A stretch of DNA of 64,000 nt, taken from Macquaria australasica (lineage: Eukaryota; Chordata; Actinopteri; Centrarchiformes; Percichthyidae). Positions 24,674 to 35,689 of this stretch are shown piece by piece; positions within the stretch are counted from its first letter, which is position 1; the number at the start of each line of letters is the position of its first letter. The translations under genes and the position numbers were made by a program. The stretch covers positions 372,001-436,000 of the forward strand of contig SEMN01000413.1 in the NCBI GenBank assembly GCA_005408345.1, given 5' to 3'. Below the pieces are notes generated by a model. It ran no database searches. It was not told the origin of the DNA and was given only the letters and a program-made list of their open reading frames with translations.

Positions 24674-25100
24674 TGTGTTGTGTAGCAGGGATAGGGCCCA
24701 AGCGCAGACAGCAGAGAGACTAGAAGCTGCTTCAAAGGTTTATTAAAACACAAAAAGGTGTGGGAAGGCAGCCAAGCAAGAAGACAGACAAACGGGTAAG
24801 TCCAAGTCCGATGAAGAAAATGCTGGGAATACGCAACGGCAGCCTGCTCTGCTCATGGGCACAAAGCACGAAACTATGGGCACACAGGAAAACTGACAGG
24901 GGACCGGTATATATATGGGAGTGGCCAATGAGGGAAACAGAAACAGGTGAGTAACTAGGTACAGGTGAAAACAATCAAAACTGACAGGTAAAGAACAAAG
25001 ACAGGAAATAAAAGGCACACAAGAACCGGGATTTCAAAATAAAACAGGAAATAAGTCCAGAACACACAGGATGTACATAAATTCCACGTGGGACATGACA
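24674..25100 (-). mobile_element. Solo LTR of a retrotransposon
   Basis: A 427-bp unit flanked by the perfect 5-bp duplication GTTGA (24669-24673 and 25101-25105). On the minus strand it begins TGTCATGTCC and ends CACAACACA, the TG...CA ends of LTRs. It carries a TATA-box candidate (TATATATA, about 24908-24915) and downstream an AATAAA polyadenylation signal (plus-strand TTTATT at 24739-24744). No second LTR or gag-pol remains, so this is the product of LTR-LTR recombination. General layout suits teleost Ty3/gypsy LTRs; the family is not proven. Open frames within it are spurious. Confidence 0.82.
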
Positions 25101-25385
25101 GTTGACTTCTTTTTAATTTAGCTTACGTACATTACTTAAGTTACATAACTTACGTAACTAACGTACTTAATTTAACCCAAACCATGATCTTTTCTTCAAC
25201 CTAACCAAATAGTTTTGGTGCCTAAAACTAACCAAACTGCGACTGTTGCACAACGTTAACCATGTGTTTATTACTGTTACCATGGTGACAAAGGTCACCT
25301 AACTATTGTTACCATGACGAAGAAGGTCACCTGACTTCGTTCTTTCCTGCATGTCCAAAACTCATAAAATAACTAATGTTTACAG
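25101..25385 (+). mobile_element. tRNA-Glu-like repeat, body (right of solo LTR)
   Basis: Continues the copy begun at 24597. It starts GTTGACTT, has degenerate TTACGTAAC units, then CAACCTAACCAAATAGTTTT, GTTACCATGGTGACAAAGGT and a second ACCATGACGAAGAAGGTCAC block. Close matches to the last blocks lie at 29.93-30.06 kb. Confidence 0.7.
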
Positions 25386-27278
25386 ATAAACACTCAAAAA
25401 GGTAAATAGATCGAAATTATGATCTTTTGTTTTCAGGGTAGGGTATCCCTTTAAAATAAGCCGTGTCAAGCAGAAAATGGTTTGTGATCTCAAGCCACCA
25501 TTGTGAGAGACTTGGCAAAAAAGTCAATTGAATCATCTCCTGGCTGCCAAAAGTGCTAAATCTACTGTATATAAAATCCATGTGAATTCCTACAGCTCAG
25601 TATAGTGCCTAATAAACAAAGAGATATATATCATGATGTGTGCACAGCAGTAAAACAACAATAAGAAGTGGTTATAATGAGGGAACAGGGTCATAACACG
25701 TAAACGTTCCATGTTTTAAGCTACGTCGTAGTAGCCATCACGTGAGGGCTTCAAAATTAGACTCCACAGCTGATCACAGCTAAGCCTGAGCATCGCTGTA
25801 GAGGAAGCAGTGGTCACAGTTGTCTGATCTAATCATCGGCAGACTTCACTACAGCCAAACAAGCATTCACTGATATTATTCTATTATGAATCCCTCCTCT
25901 GTGTGCTGTTGTTAATGCTGAGGCCCTTTTATAGATGATGGCAGAAAACAAGCAGGGAGGGCTCCGAAAAGTGCAAGCAGACTTTGATGCTAAGTAAAGG
26001 AGGAGTGCTGGAGGGAGGTATGGAATCAAGGGAACACTAACAGTCTATTATTGTGCGGTTTTCCTTTTAAAAGTTGGTATATGGGCTAATGGCATTCAGC
26101 AGGGAAAGTTTTTATGCTGATGACGGTGTATAGTTTCAAGTATAAGTAAAGAAGTAAACAAGAGAAGTGCTGAGGCATGAATATATTAGCATTTGGACCA
26201 GAAGACAGGCAGGCTGGACCACGTACACACACAGTATATATTCAATAAACACGTCATATCTATATGTACATCAGTACACATTTAATTACGGTTAATCTTA
26301 TATAAACACATATTTTCAGCTGCACAGTACAATGCATCTACACCAAGAAAGCCATAATTGTACGTACAGCAGGTGAGACATACAACAACAGGACTACAGT
26401 GATGCCTGAAAACACACAAAAAGAAGATTGAAGATTTGAACCATGTTGTCTTGATTTTTGACAAAAATAGTAAATTTACGGAAGAAAGGATAATTGATAA
26501 ATGGTGAAAAAAGTTAGCTTAAAGTAATGGGTAAATGGTGAACTAGCTAAAAGTAAGGGACACAGTTGAAATAAATGGTAGTGTTGATGCAGGGGTAATT
26601 GAGTTAATCTGACAGGGCTGTGGAGTACATCAGACAAAAAGAGGCTGGGAACCCACTGGGATAAACTGTGTGTATATAAAACCTCCCTTTGGTTCATTAA
26701 TTGTGTTCATTGGTACATGAATGAGTCCAGGCCTCATTTACTGGCTTAGGTTTTCTTTTTCTTATTTTGTCTGGTCTCCAGTTGGGTGAGTCTTTGAAGT
26801 CTAATATCTAAATTAAGTCTAATGATTGTATTGTTTTCTTTTCTTAGTTGACACCACAGCAAGACTTTATACTGACATGTAGTTTAGGCTGAGAGATAAA
26901 GCGTTTAAGGAAAAGTCTAACACACACCATCCATGCAGCAGCCCTCATCGCCCTTGTGAGAAAACCATACAAGAGGAATTAAATATTTCAAATCTGCCTG
27001 CAGACGATTGTAAAAGACACTGCAGCCAGCCACAAAAGATATTTCTACTGGGGGTAGTTTCAGATTTAATTTAAAAGTCTTATCCAAAGTGTAAAACAGT
27101 AGAACAGTAGCTGAGTAACTGTCACTTTATGAAACTGTTACAAAGGAGTTTGAGGGTCAGAGGTCACAGCCTGTTGACAATGAATGATAGCAAAGTTACT
27201 GTGGTCCAAGAAAGATCATGTGAAAAGGTATTAGGAAACAAAATAACAGACATGGCCATTAAGAGCTATGTTCTTGGT
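25386..27278. other. Non-coding stretch
   Basis: No gene seen. The words GTAAATGGTGAACTAGCT and GGCTGGGAACCCACTGGG near 26530-26660 resemble an unclassified fish intergenic repeat. Confidence 0.5.
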
Positions 27279-27330
27279 AGATGGATGGATGGATGGATAC
27301 TTTTTTCCTCCCCCTTGGGGAAATTCAGGC
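27279..27330 (-). mobile_element. LINE 3' tail with (GGAT)n
   Basis: A (GGAT)n run at 27279-27299 is followed by ACTTTTTTCCTCCCCCTTGG and GGAAATTCAGG. Read on the minus strand this is the 3' terminus of a fish LINE of the type that ends in a tetranucleotide tail. Only the terminal part is recognisable. Confidence 0.5.
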
Positions 27331-29574
27331 GTCCGGTAGAACTCACAATCTGTATTAGCATATAGATTCGAGACAATACAGAGAGTCATACAAATACATA
27401 AATACATGAATGAAAAGTGCCAGAAAGTGTTTGTTCTTTGGTCGTGATGGTGAAATGAAGGGTGAAGCTTTCTACATTGTATCACAGCATTGTTGTGTTG
27501 CAGATAGATTATTTGATCGTGGCTCTATGGTAAACACTGATACTGAAACCACACAGAAAATGTGCCATTAAACCAAAACAATGAGCTAAAAGAAGCAAAA
27601 AAAGTTCTATACAGCTGCAGAGTTAGTGATAATTCTGGCATTTAAACACAGCGATCAGCCCCTTCTCCCTGTTTGATTTTAATTAACATAAATACAAATA
27701 GTGTTTAATGCAGGTTTAACTATTACTCACTCTCATGATCCTGTCTCAAAGTACCTGATGTACATTCAAGGTCTGAGAACACAAACTTCAGTCTGTAACT
27801 GCAGGAAATTTTGGCAAAAAAAGAGCCCGTTTCCTCAGCGAAGGCCCACCTCAATAAATGAAGGGTAAATAAATCCTTTTAAAGACCTGCATAATATGAC
27901 AGAGGGCCACAACTGTGACTCATTACAATTATCATCCTGTCACAGCAGCCTGTCTCACTGCACTGCTGCAGCTCATTAACCCCCCTCACATCTTCACTGC
28001 ACCTCTCCAGCTGATCTCTGGTTGGCTACGAAGCAGCAAAAACACACACATTCATACACACACAGCTGTGCATTCACACTGATCATATCATACTACCTGT
28101 TCATGTTAGGGCAGCAACTGATGATAACTTCCAAGATCAATTTTTTTGATGAATCATTTAGTCATCATAATTTCTAATGAGACGTGTTAAAATGGCTTGT
28201 CTAAAACCCAAATATATTTACAATGATGCAGAAGGTTGGGATTTTTTCTTGATAAATTACTTGAACAATTAATCAGTTATCAAGATTATTCTTTATTTTT
28301 ATGTCAATTATTACGTTGAATGACTTGACAAATTGTTACAGCTCTGCGTGAGGTCTTGTTTTGTATTTAGCATAATGCAATAGAGGTGGAAGAAAATGGG
28401 AGATGCTTTAAAAGAAATCAGAATCAACTTTGTGTTGACACCTATTCACTTTTTGCAGTGTCCAGCTGCTCTCAATAAACATGCTGCAAATCTACCTGTA
28501 ACTTTCTGCACATTCAAACTACAGCAACGATGATTGCAGTCTGCAGCACGTAGCCTTGAATTAAGCCATTAAATCTTGTTGTTGGTGGTGTGTGGTGAAA
28601 ATATTCACTGCAGTAATAAAGTTAGCACTGGCTTTGTCAACTGAACAGGTGGGCGAGGACAGGTGCAGAGTGTCTGTGACCACATTAAAAGCTCCTTTTT
28701 TTTCTGTTTTACCACACAGATGGATATAAAAACATGTTCATTAAAACCACGATGGATTCAGCTTTAAAACTGTCTCCCTGTGAATACACCCTGTGACAAT
28801 AAGCAATATTCACATTTAGAGTTATAGTGCAGCATCCACAAGGCCGAATTACATTGAATATGAATGCATCCACAAAATGTCACAGGCTGGACTGTGTTCA
28901 TTCAGCTGTCCGTTTTCATGGCCTCAGTGTCACCTGTGTAAAATAGATGTTACAGCCTCTCTCTCTCTCTCTCCATCCCAGCTGCCCTCTCTCCTCCATT
29001 CTTCTCCCACATACTGTTCCCTTTCTGTTCTCTTTTCTCCTCCTCTCTCCATCTCTCCTTGTCATTAGGTTTGTGTAACTCTCTTAATGCAGCGTGACTG
29101 TATAAACTGAGAGCGTGCATAAACTAATGGGCCGGTGCAAATTTACCTCCTCTCTCTTCGTCCCTTTCTTTTTTCTTTCTGCACGTTCATTTCCTCACAC
29201 ACACCTTTCACAATGCCTCTTTTTGGCCACTTAACCTCTTCTGGCTCACTTCCCTGACCCCTCTCTAACCCCACCTCTTTCAGCCTTTAGGTGGATTTAT
29301 AGTTGTTATATATAGCCTCCGTGGCTACCCCGAAGCTCAAAAATGTAACTGAACATTAGGACTACTGAGACGCCACGTTAAGACTGCAAGAACTGTGATT
29401 GGTCAGCTTCGGCTGCTTGTGCTTTCTCCAACACATTTTCAATGCAGGTGGAAAGTGGAGATAGAGGAGAAAACGTTAAATTGAAGAAAGGAGCGGCAAC
29501 CTCCTCGTTTGCAGCAGCACCTAGCAAAGCAATTCCCAGCACATCCTCCGACTGTCACTCTCTATTTAGCCTGG
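27331..29574. other. Non-coding stretch
   Basis: No gene seen. It includes pyrimidine-rich runs at about 28960-29065 and 29145-29185. The interval 29085-29150 between them is balanced, non-repetitive sequence. Confidence 0.55.
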
Positions 29575-30150
29575 TCTCACCAAATGGCCAATATGAATAA
29601 CACGCCAATGTCTTAAGTCATTTTGCATGTTATTACATTATGTTTTCTGCTTCGCATGTGTTATTGCATGGCATTTAGTCTGTAGCCTACTGACTGATAC
29701 TGTGCAGAGACGACGTCTCATTTTAGACACGAATGTCATCGATAAAAAAATGTCGGGAAGTCGAAGTATAATGAGCGACAAAGTCTGCATATGTTGGTGG
29801 TCGGGGTGGATGGGTAGGTCAAACAAACACAGGACTTTCACCCAGGAGGCCGCAGTTTGTGTCCTGTGTGAAACCAAAAGTCAAAGTTGACTTATTTTAA
29901 CGTACATACATAGGTTAACATGATCTTTTCCGAAACCTAACCAAGTAGTTTTGTTGCCTAAACCTAAGGTCAGCTGACTATGATGACAAAGGTCACCTGA
30001 CTATTGTTACCATGACGACGAATGTCACCTGACTTCATCCTTTCCTGCACGTCCAAAACTCATAAAAGGCGCCATCTCCAACAGCGTTAAATTACACACG
30101 AAATGTCCTTAAAAGTGGCGTGCTGTTTATACGCTACCCCATGAGATCAC
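29575..30150 (+). mobile_element. tRNA-Glu-like repeat, long copy with inverted ends
   Basis: The most complete family copy. A tRNA-like head (AACACAGGACTTTCACCCAG, then GCAGTTTGTGTCCTG) sits at about 29820-29870. Then come GTGAAACCAAAAGTCAAAG, AACCTAACCAAGTAGTTTTG, and two GACGAA(T/G)GTCACCTGA-type blocks. The outer ends are imperfectly inverted: AATAACACGCCAATGTCTTA near 29597 and, in reverse complement, TAAACAGCACGCCACTTTTA near 30132. The element may therefore be a tRNA-like sequence carried in a foldback/MITE-type unit rather than a plain SINE. Exact ends and target duplication were not established. Confidence 0.6.
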
Positions 30151-30307
30151 GTTGCTCTATCTCAAAGTGAATGAAAGGATGTAAACAACTACTTTGATTA
30201 ATATTAAATTATAAGTCCAATGTATTATTACTTTGGTCTATATAACTTCAATATGATCAATTCTGCCTGATCCTCGTTTTCCTCATTTTTGATGCTTTGG
30301 AAAGCTC

Positions 30308-30330
30308 ATGAATGAATGAATGAATGAATG
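30308..30330. repeat. (AATG)n microsatellite
   Basis: Almost six tandem AATG units. Confidence 0.9.
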
Positions 30331-30361
30331 TCACACTCAGCCTGTTACACTGAAAGGTATA

Positions 30362-30896
30362 GTGTGTGTGTGTCTCTCTGTGTGTGTGAGTGTGTGTGTG
30401 AGACAGGGTAAGTGGTGTGTGTCTTTGTAGGTTGGTCTTAGTGCCCTCTGTGTGTGTGTGCTGCTGTATCTGTCTACGTGCTCATGTGTGTGTGTGTGTG
30501 AGTCAGGGTAAGTGGTGCATGCCTTGGGTGTGTTTTGAGAGCACCCATGCATTCATGAGTCTCTGCGTGTGTGTCTTTATGTGTGTGTGTGTGTGTGTCA
30601 GATTGGTTCTGTGTTGATTTCCGCCATCTCTTCTTCATGAATGATTCAATGTACTCCAAATAGGAAATTGTCTCTCTGACCAGCCCACTTTCCATCTCTA
30701 AAGCTTTCTCTTTCACTTACTAACACACACACACTCTCTCTCACAGAAACACAATAAAACTCTCCATCTCCTTTGGCATATGCCACTTTGGGAGTGCGTA
30801 TGAAAGTATTTGTGGAGTGTCTGTGTGTCTGTATGCAGCTGTGTGTGAGTGAGCCTCCATGCTTTCAAGCGTGCATATGTGATTGTACACATTTGC

Positions 30897-30941
<45 letters not shown>

Positions 30942-30953
30942 TGTGTGTGTGTG
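30362..30953. repeat. Cluster of (TG)n arrays
   Basis: At least five TG-rich arrays within 600 bases. The units around 30362-30412 and 30481-30515 share GTGTGTGTGAG...CAGGGTAAGTGGTG, suggesting duplication of a roughly 110-base segment. The longest array is 30899-30953. Poly-Thr/His and poly-Cys/Val frames over it are not genes. Confidence 0.85.
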
Positions 30954-33945
30954 ATCAGAGAGGCGGCCCGAGGCTGTGGCCTGATCAGATTGAGTTGGCG
31001 GTGCAGAGCAGAGAGCAGCAATCAGGAGGAGATGCTCAGCCTTAATCTGATTGTGGCTCCAAACTCTGAACACTCCACAGAGAAGCCACTGAGGAGAAGT
31101 ATGGGACCGCACACATACACACACACACCTAAAAAATCCAAATTCTGTTTACCAAATCATTGCATGTGACCAAGACTATCCCTAATGCTGCGTTTGCAAC
31201 CAACATATATTCAATTTACAGTGAAATAAAACAGAGTAGTTCTCACATTTGATAAGATGAAACAGGGTTGTTTTGTTTTTAATACCTAAAATATTAATTA
31301 ATTATGTTAATAATAATAATAATAATAAGCATTCTGCTATGTGGTTAGGGTTAGTTAGTTTCGTTTGCTCTCTAATGGTTTTGTACATTTGGAGAAAATG
31401 AGAGCTGAATCAGATATGTGGTTTATTATATAATGAAAAAGAAATCCTTGGATACTCTCTCTTGTTAACCACAAAACAAGTGGTTTAGAAAAGTGAACAC
31501 GGTATACATGACACACATGATGTACTGTATCCATGCTGTCAGTCCATGTGGGCTCGAAACCGCTTTGAGTGTGTGACACTAGACACTAGGTCAGATCAAA
31601 ACAATGAATATATTTTCTGTTGTAATGAGGCTGGGGGGTCCCTGAGAAATAAACATGTGCTGCCTGTACCACTATAAATAATGGAAGTGAAAATGCTTTT
31701 AAAAATAATATGATTTCCCAACATGATTATCATCGGTTTTGTTTCTAGATATATTAGTGTCTGTAAACTCTCAGCTGAAAGTCTGGAGTCATCTACAGTG
31801 CGACGCTGTCTCAAAATACCCATCAGCCTCCATGTGACCCACAGTCCACTCAGCACAACAGTGTACAGTTTGTACAAAAAGTAACGTGTATCAGTACAAC
31901 AAAGCAAAACACGTCTGACCTTTCCATTCAGTTATCCCCTGTAACAAATGTCACCCTCTTCAGATTAAATATGGCTGAGTATTAATGGCTTTAATAAAGT
32001 TGCTGTGTAGCGTGGAGGTCACACTGCCTTTACCAGGCAGCCAATTAACTCATAACTTAGCAGCAAGCAGACGTGCATCAACCCATCGCTGGTGTGCAGG
32101 CTTACATGGGAAACAACGGGTGCTGCATCACACGTCGACAGTGTTGTGTTGCCCCTTAGTCTGCAGTCTTCAGCTGTCAGCAGTGGGAACAGTGATAAAG
32201 GAAATTACAACTAAATCATGAATCAAACTGTGTGTTTGGTTGCAGCAACGTACCCATAAGCCTCCCTCTGAATTCCTGAGGAATGCAACAGCGTGTATTT
32301 AGTAGTTACACAGTGACTACATAACAATAGTAACGTGTTTTTACTGAATATACATAAAGAGAAATGTAGAACAGGACATGGCACTAATTATCTCCACAGC
32401 TCTGTCTTTGACTGAAGGCGAGCCTCCTGCAGGGCCCAGCGTCTCTCCGTGTTTTGCCCTCAGAGGTCATGGGGTCAGGGAGGCAGCACGACTACAGCTA
32501 AGAGGCCGAAATAAGCCACTGCTGCTCACCGGAGAATCACAAAGTGCAGGCGAGGAGGAGTCTGAGCGTCCACAGGGAAGAAAAAGAAGCAGGAGAGGAG
32601 ACAGCTAAGATTCAAAAAGCAAGAGCAGGACGTTTTCTTGGTAACTAATGGTGTGTGTCACATTTAAATTTAAAACATGTTACCAAAACAGGGCCACACT
32701 AGTGAAAGCCTCGGGGAGGGAGCAGAAACATTAAGATCGCTTTGCTGCCCATATTTTAGCTTAATATGCCATATGGTGGGCTGCTTCTCCTCCTCCATTA
32801 GACCCTGATGAATACTGTGAGCGCTAAAAGACATCCGTTATACAATGTCGTTGAAATGTTTCCCATTTATTTAATTTAAAAATGGTGCCTTTTTATTTAT
32901 CACTATCATTGTGTTTTCATTTTTCATTCCCTACCAGCAGCCACATGCTGTGCAGCCTTCCTGGTTACTGATTGAGTTCCTCTGGACTGAAAGACCGACA
33001 CACAGTACTCCTGTTTAGCTTTAGGGCTGATTCAGGTGCAGCAGCGTCCTAATCTACCTGTGAACAGATCAAAGCAACAACAACACTCAGTGTGGACCTG
33101 CTCAGCACACAGAGAACACCACTACAGCCGGGTGCTCTCATTCAGTACAAAAAGAGAGCAAGAGGAAGGGGGGGTGGTTGGCAGACACAAGCACAATTCA
33201 AGGTGAAGTTTTAAAAGGAAGTGTGTAGCAAATGTAGGTGACCCCTGCGTCCCCCCTACTTTCCTCCCCCAGAATGAACTAGAACAAAGGACAGCACCAC
33301 CAACATCTGTCCTGGAAGAAAGCTGGAGTGAAACAACAAATTTTCAGAGTAACTAAACTGCTGATGGTTTGAAGATTTCTCACAAGCTTGAAAATTCCAC
33401 ATCTAGCACACCCGCAGAGAGCAAACACTAATAGCTGCTGGACTTAGCTGCTAATGCTAATTCATTTGAATTGGTGAAATCTCTTTGTGTGAAATCTCCA
33501 CAGTAGCTGACACCATCCCAATGTGTCCCTGATGGTATTTATCTCACCATAACGAGAGAAAAAAACATCAGCTAGGTGGATGACGGCCATCATAAGGCCA
33601 GTTCATAGCAACGGCTCTCTGTGCTTCCACTCTAACTGCCGGATTTCCAGGCTTTTTTTTGTAGCTGGACATAATTTGTAGCATCTTAAAATATGAATGA
33701 GGATAGTGATAGTGAGTTACTTTAGTAAATTCATTTTTTATAAATGTAAGTATGTATGAGATGAAGAGTATGTCAGAGTCTTCTAACCTTTTTTTTTGGT
33801 TCTGCTGCATCGTTTTGTTTTTCAGTTTTGTTTATTGAAATGATCAGGGATCAGTAGTTCAACTTCAAGTTTCAATGCCCATTTCCAGACAGGTAAATGT
33901 ACATAGGTAAATACCTCTATAAGCAAAAGAGATTTAATCATTTTT
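30954..33945. other. Non-coding stretch
   Basis: An (AAT)n run lies at about 31307-31329. No gene is supported. The stretch 32740-32900 is non-repetitive and AT-balanced and could be a conserved element, on appearance only. The open frame at 32378-32608 has no domain. Confidence 0.55.
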
Positions 33946-33980
<35 letters not shown>

Positions 33981-33991
33981 AAGTAAATAAA
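33946..33991. repeat. (AAT)n / (AAAT)n microsatellite
   Basis: About ten AAT units grade into AAAT units, then A-rich sequence continues to about 34100. Confidence 0.9.
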
Positions 33992-34784
33992 AAATAGAGA
34001 AAAAATAAAATAGAGATTGTAATAGTGACACTAAAAATCTAAGTAAAAATTACTTAATTAAAAATAAATAGAAAATAAAAGAAAAAAATACAATTTACAG
34101 TAAAAAATAACAATAAAGGATAAGAGTGGGGATTAGCAATACCATACTGTTTCTAAAAGGAAAGGTATGATAGTTAAATGTATGCTGAGTTAACAGGAGA
34201 GCCTGAGGCCCAGTGTGACAGTGAGTTCATTCCGTTTGTGTCCCGAGTCGGATACGTAGAAGAAATCCAGGCCTGCAGGCATCTCTGCAGGAGCTAAGCC
34301 TCAACCAGCTAAAGCCTTCTGCTTATTGGAAGATCCCTACACTCTCTCTACTACATCCTCCTCCACCACCCTCCTCCTTCTCCCTTACACCCTCACCTGG
34401 CTCTGCACACAACAGCTGCCCCCCCGACAGATTCCAAAGTTCTCTGGCTCACGGCTTTAAAATTGTACAATTTGAGGAGGTTTCAGAAACATAAACAGTA
34501 CATTAGAGAAAACATACTGACCAGAGAAAAGTGAAGTGCACAGAGGCGTCTGGCTGACAGCCGGTGTGAAATTTGCCACCCTGGTTTGCTTTTATCATCC
34601 TGGAGACAAACCCGGTCACAGTTTGACAACATTACAATCATCCACAGAGCGCTGACAGGATTACCATATTCACTGTTCTGTTCTGACAGTTATGTCACGG
34701 CACTTTGTGATATTATATGAGATCAAACTCTCTGCTAATACAAACAGAAGATATCAAATGTGTGTTTTCTAACTGTTGCCAAAA
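33992..34784. other. Non-coding stretch before the GATC island
   Basis: A-rich sequence followed by ordinary unique sequence. Nothing recognisable as gene or repeat. Confidence 0.55.
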
Positions 34785-35670
34785 AGATCAAATCATCAAA
34801 AATCGGCAAAAACGTCGGCATGCGCAATCGTGGCGCTTGACGGCGCAAATCGGCAACGGCAATCAACCGTCGGCGCGGCGCGTCAGCGGCACGCGTCGAC
34901 GCGTCGGCGGCACGTCAACGCAATCAACGGCGCTGCGACGGCAACCATCAGTTGGTGCGGCCGACGTTGCGATCGACCAATCGTGCCGGAATCGACGAAT
35001 CGATCGACCGCTCGGCCGATCGACCGATCGACGCGCGGAATCGACGATCGACGAGATCGGCGATCGGCATGACCGTGCGATCGACGCTGAACATGCTGTG
35101 CGCGAATGGCGGACATCGGTGCGGCTGTTGATCGAACCGACGCCGATCGATGCGTGCCGATCAACGACGCGCTCCATCCGGCGATCGACGCGATCAATGA
35201 CCGTTGCGTTGAATCGACTGAACATCGTGCGATCTTGCGGCGGTGGCGACGATCATGTTGATCGCTGAACTCGACCGCTCGCTCGACTGATGTTGGTGAT
35301 CGCTGTTGATCAATGAATCGACATTGCGTCGATCAAACGGTGAGATCAAACCGAATCAACCGTGATCGATCGGCAATCCGACGTCAAAAACGTTTTCCGT
35401 TTGCTGATCAAACGCCGACCGATCGACCGACTGCGGGAACCGGGCGCTGATGTTCCATTACGATCGACATTTCCGCCATCTTTGATCGATCGACGTGCGA
35501 TCAATGCGATCGACGGTGCGATCAACCAAACGCGTGCGCGTCGACGTCAACTGGCGCGTTTGATCAGCCGATCAAACAAATCGGCGATCCATCAAAACAT
35601 CGATCGACGCTGCGATCGACAGCGATCCGGCACTCAAGATCCGGCATCCGTGATTCCTTCGATCCGATCA
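34785..35670. other. CpG/GATC-rich island of alien composition
   Basis: The composition changes abruptly near 34785 and back near 35670. Inside, GATC occurs about 40 times by hand count, mostly after 34970, against an expectation of three or four. CG is frequent throughout. The dinucleotide TA occurs once in 34801-35670 (at 35459), and AG only about seven times. Words such as GCGATCGAC, CCGATCGACC and TTGATCGA recur without a fixed period. Because stops need TA, or TGA in frame, several overlapping frames of 100-180 codons stay open on both strands; their Arg/Asp/Ile-rich translations match no family I recognise. It could be a foreign insertion, a strange satellite, or an assembly or base-calling artefact. 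The extreme AG scarcity argues against an ordinary bacterial contaminant. Confidence 0.85.
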
Positions 35671-35689
35671 AATAGGACAGAAAGAAGAG

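Noticed and set aside
24732..25018. Minus- and plus-strand frames of 64-91 codons
   Set aside because: They lie wholly within the solo LTR.
30713..31124. 102- and 127-codon Thr/His-rich frames
   Set aside because: They are translations of the (AC)n array on the minus strand.
34717..35268. 183-codon open frame and overlapping frames on both strands in the GATC island
   Set aside because: Frames stay open because TA is nearly absent, not because of coding selection. Translations are low-complexity Arg/Asp/Ile mixtures in every frame and match no family I know.
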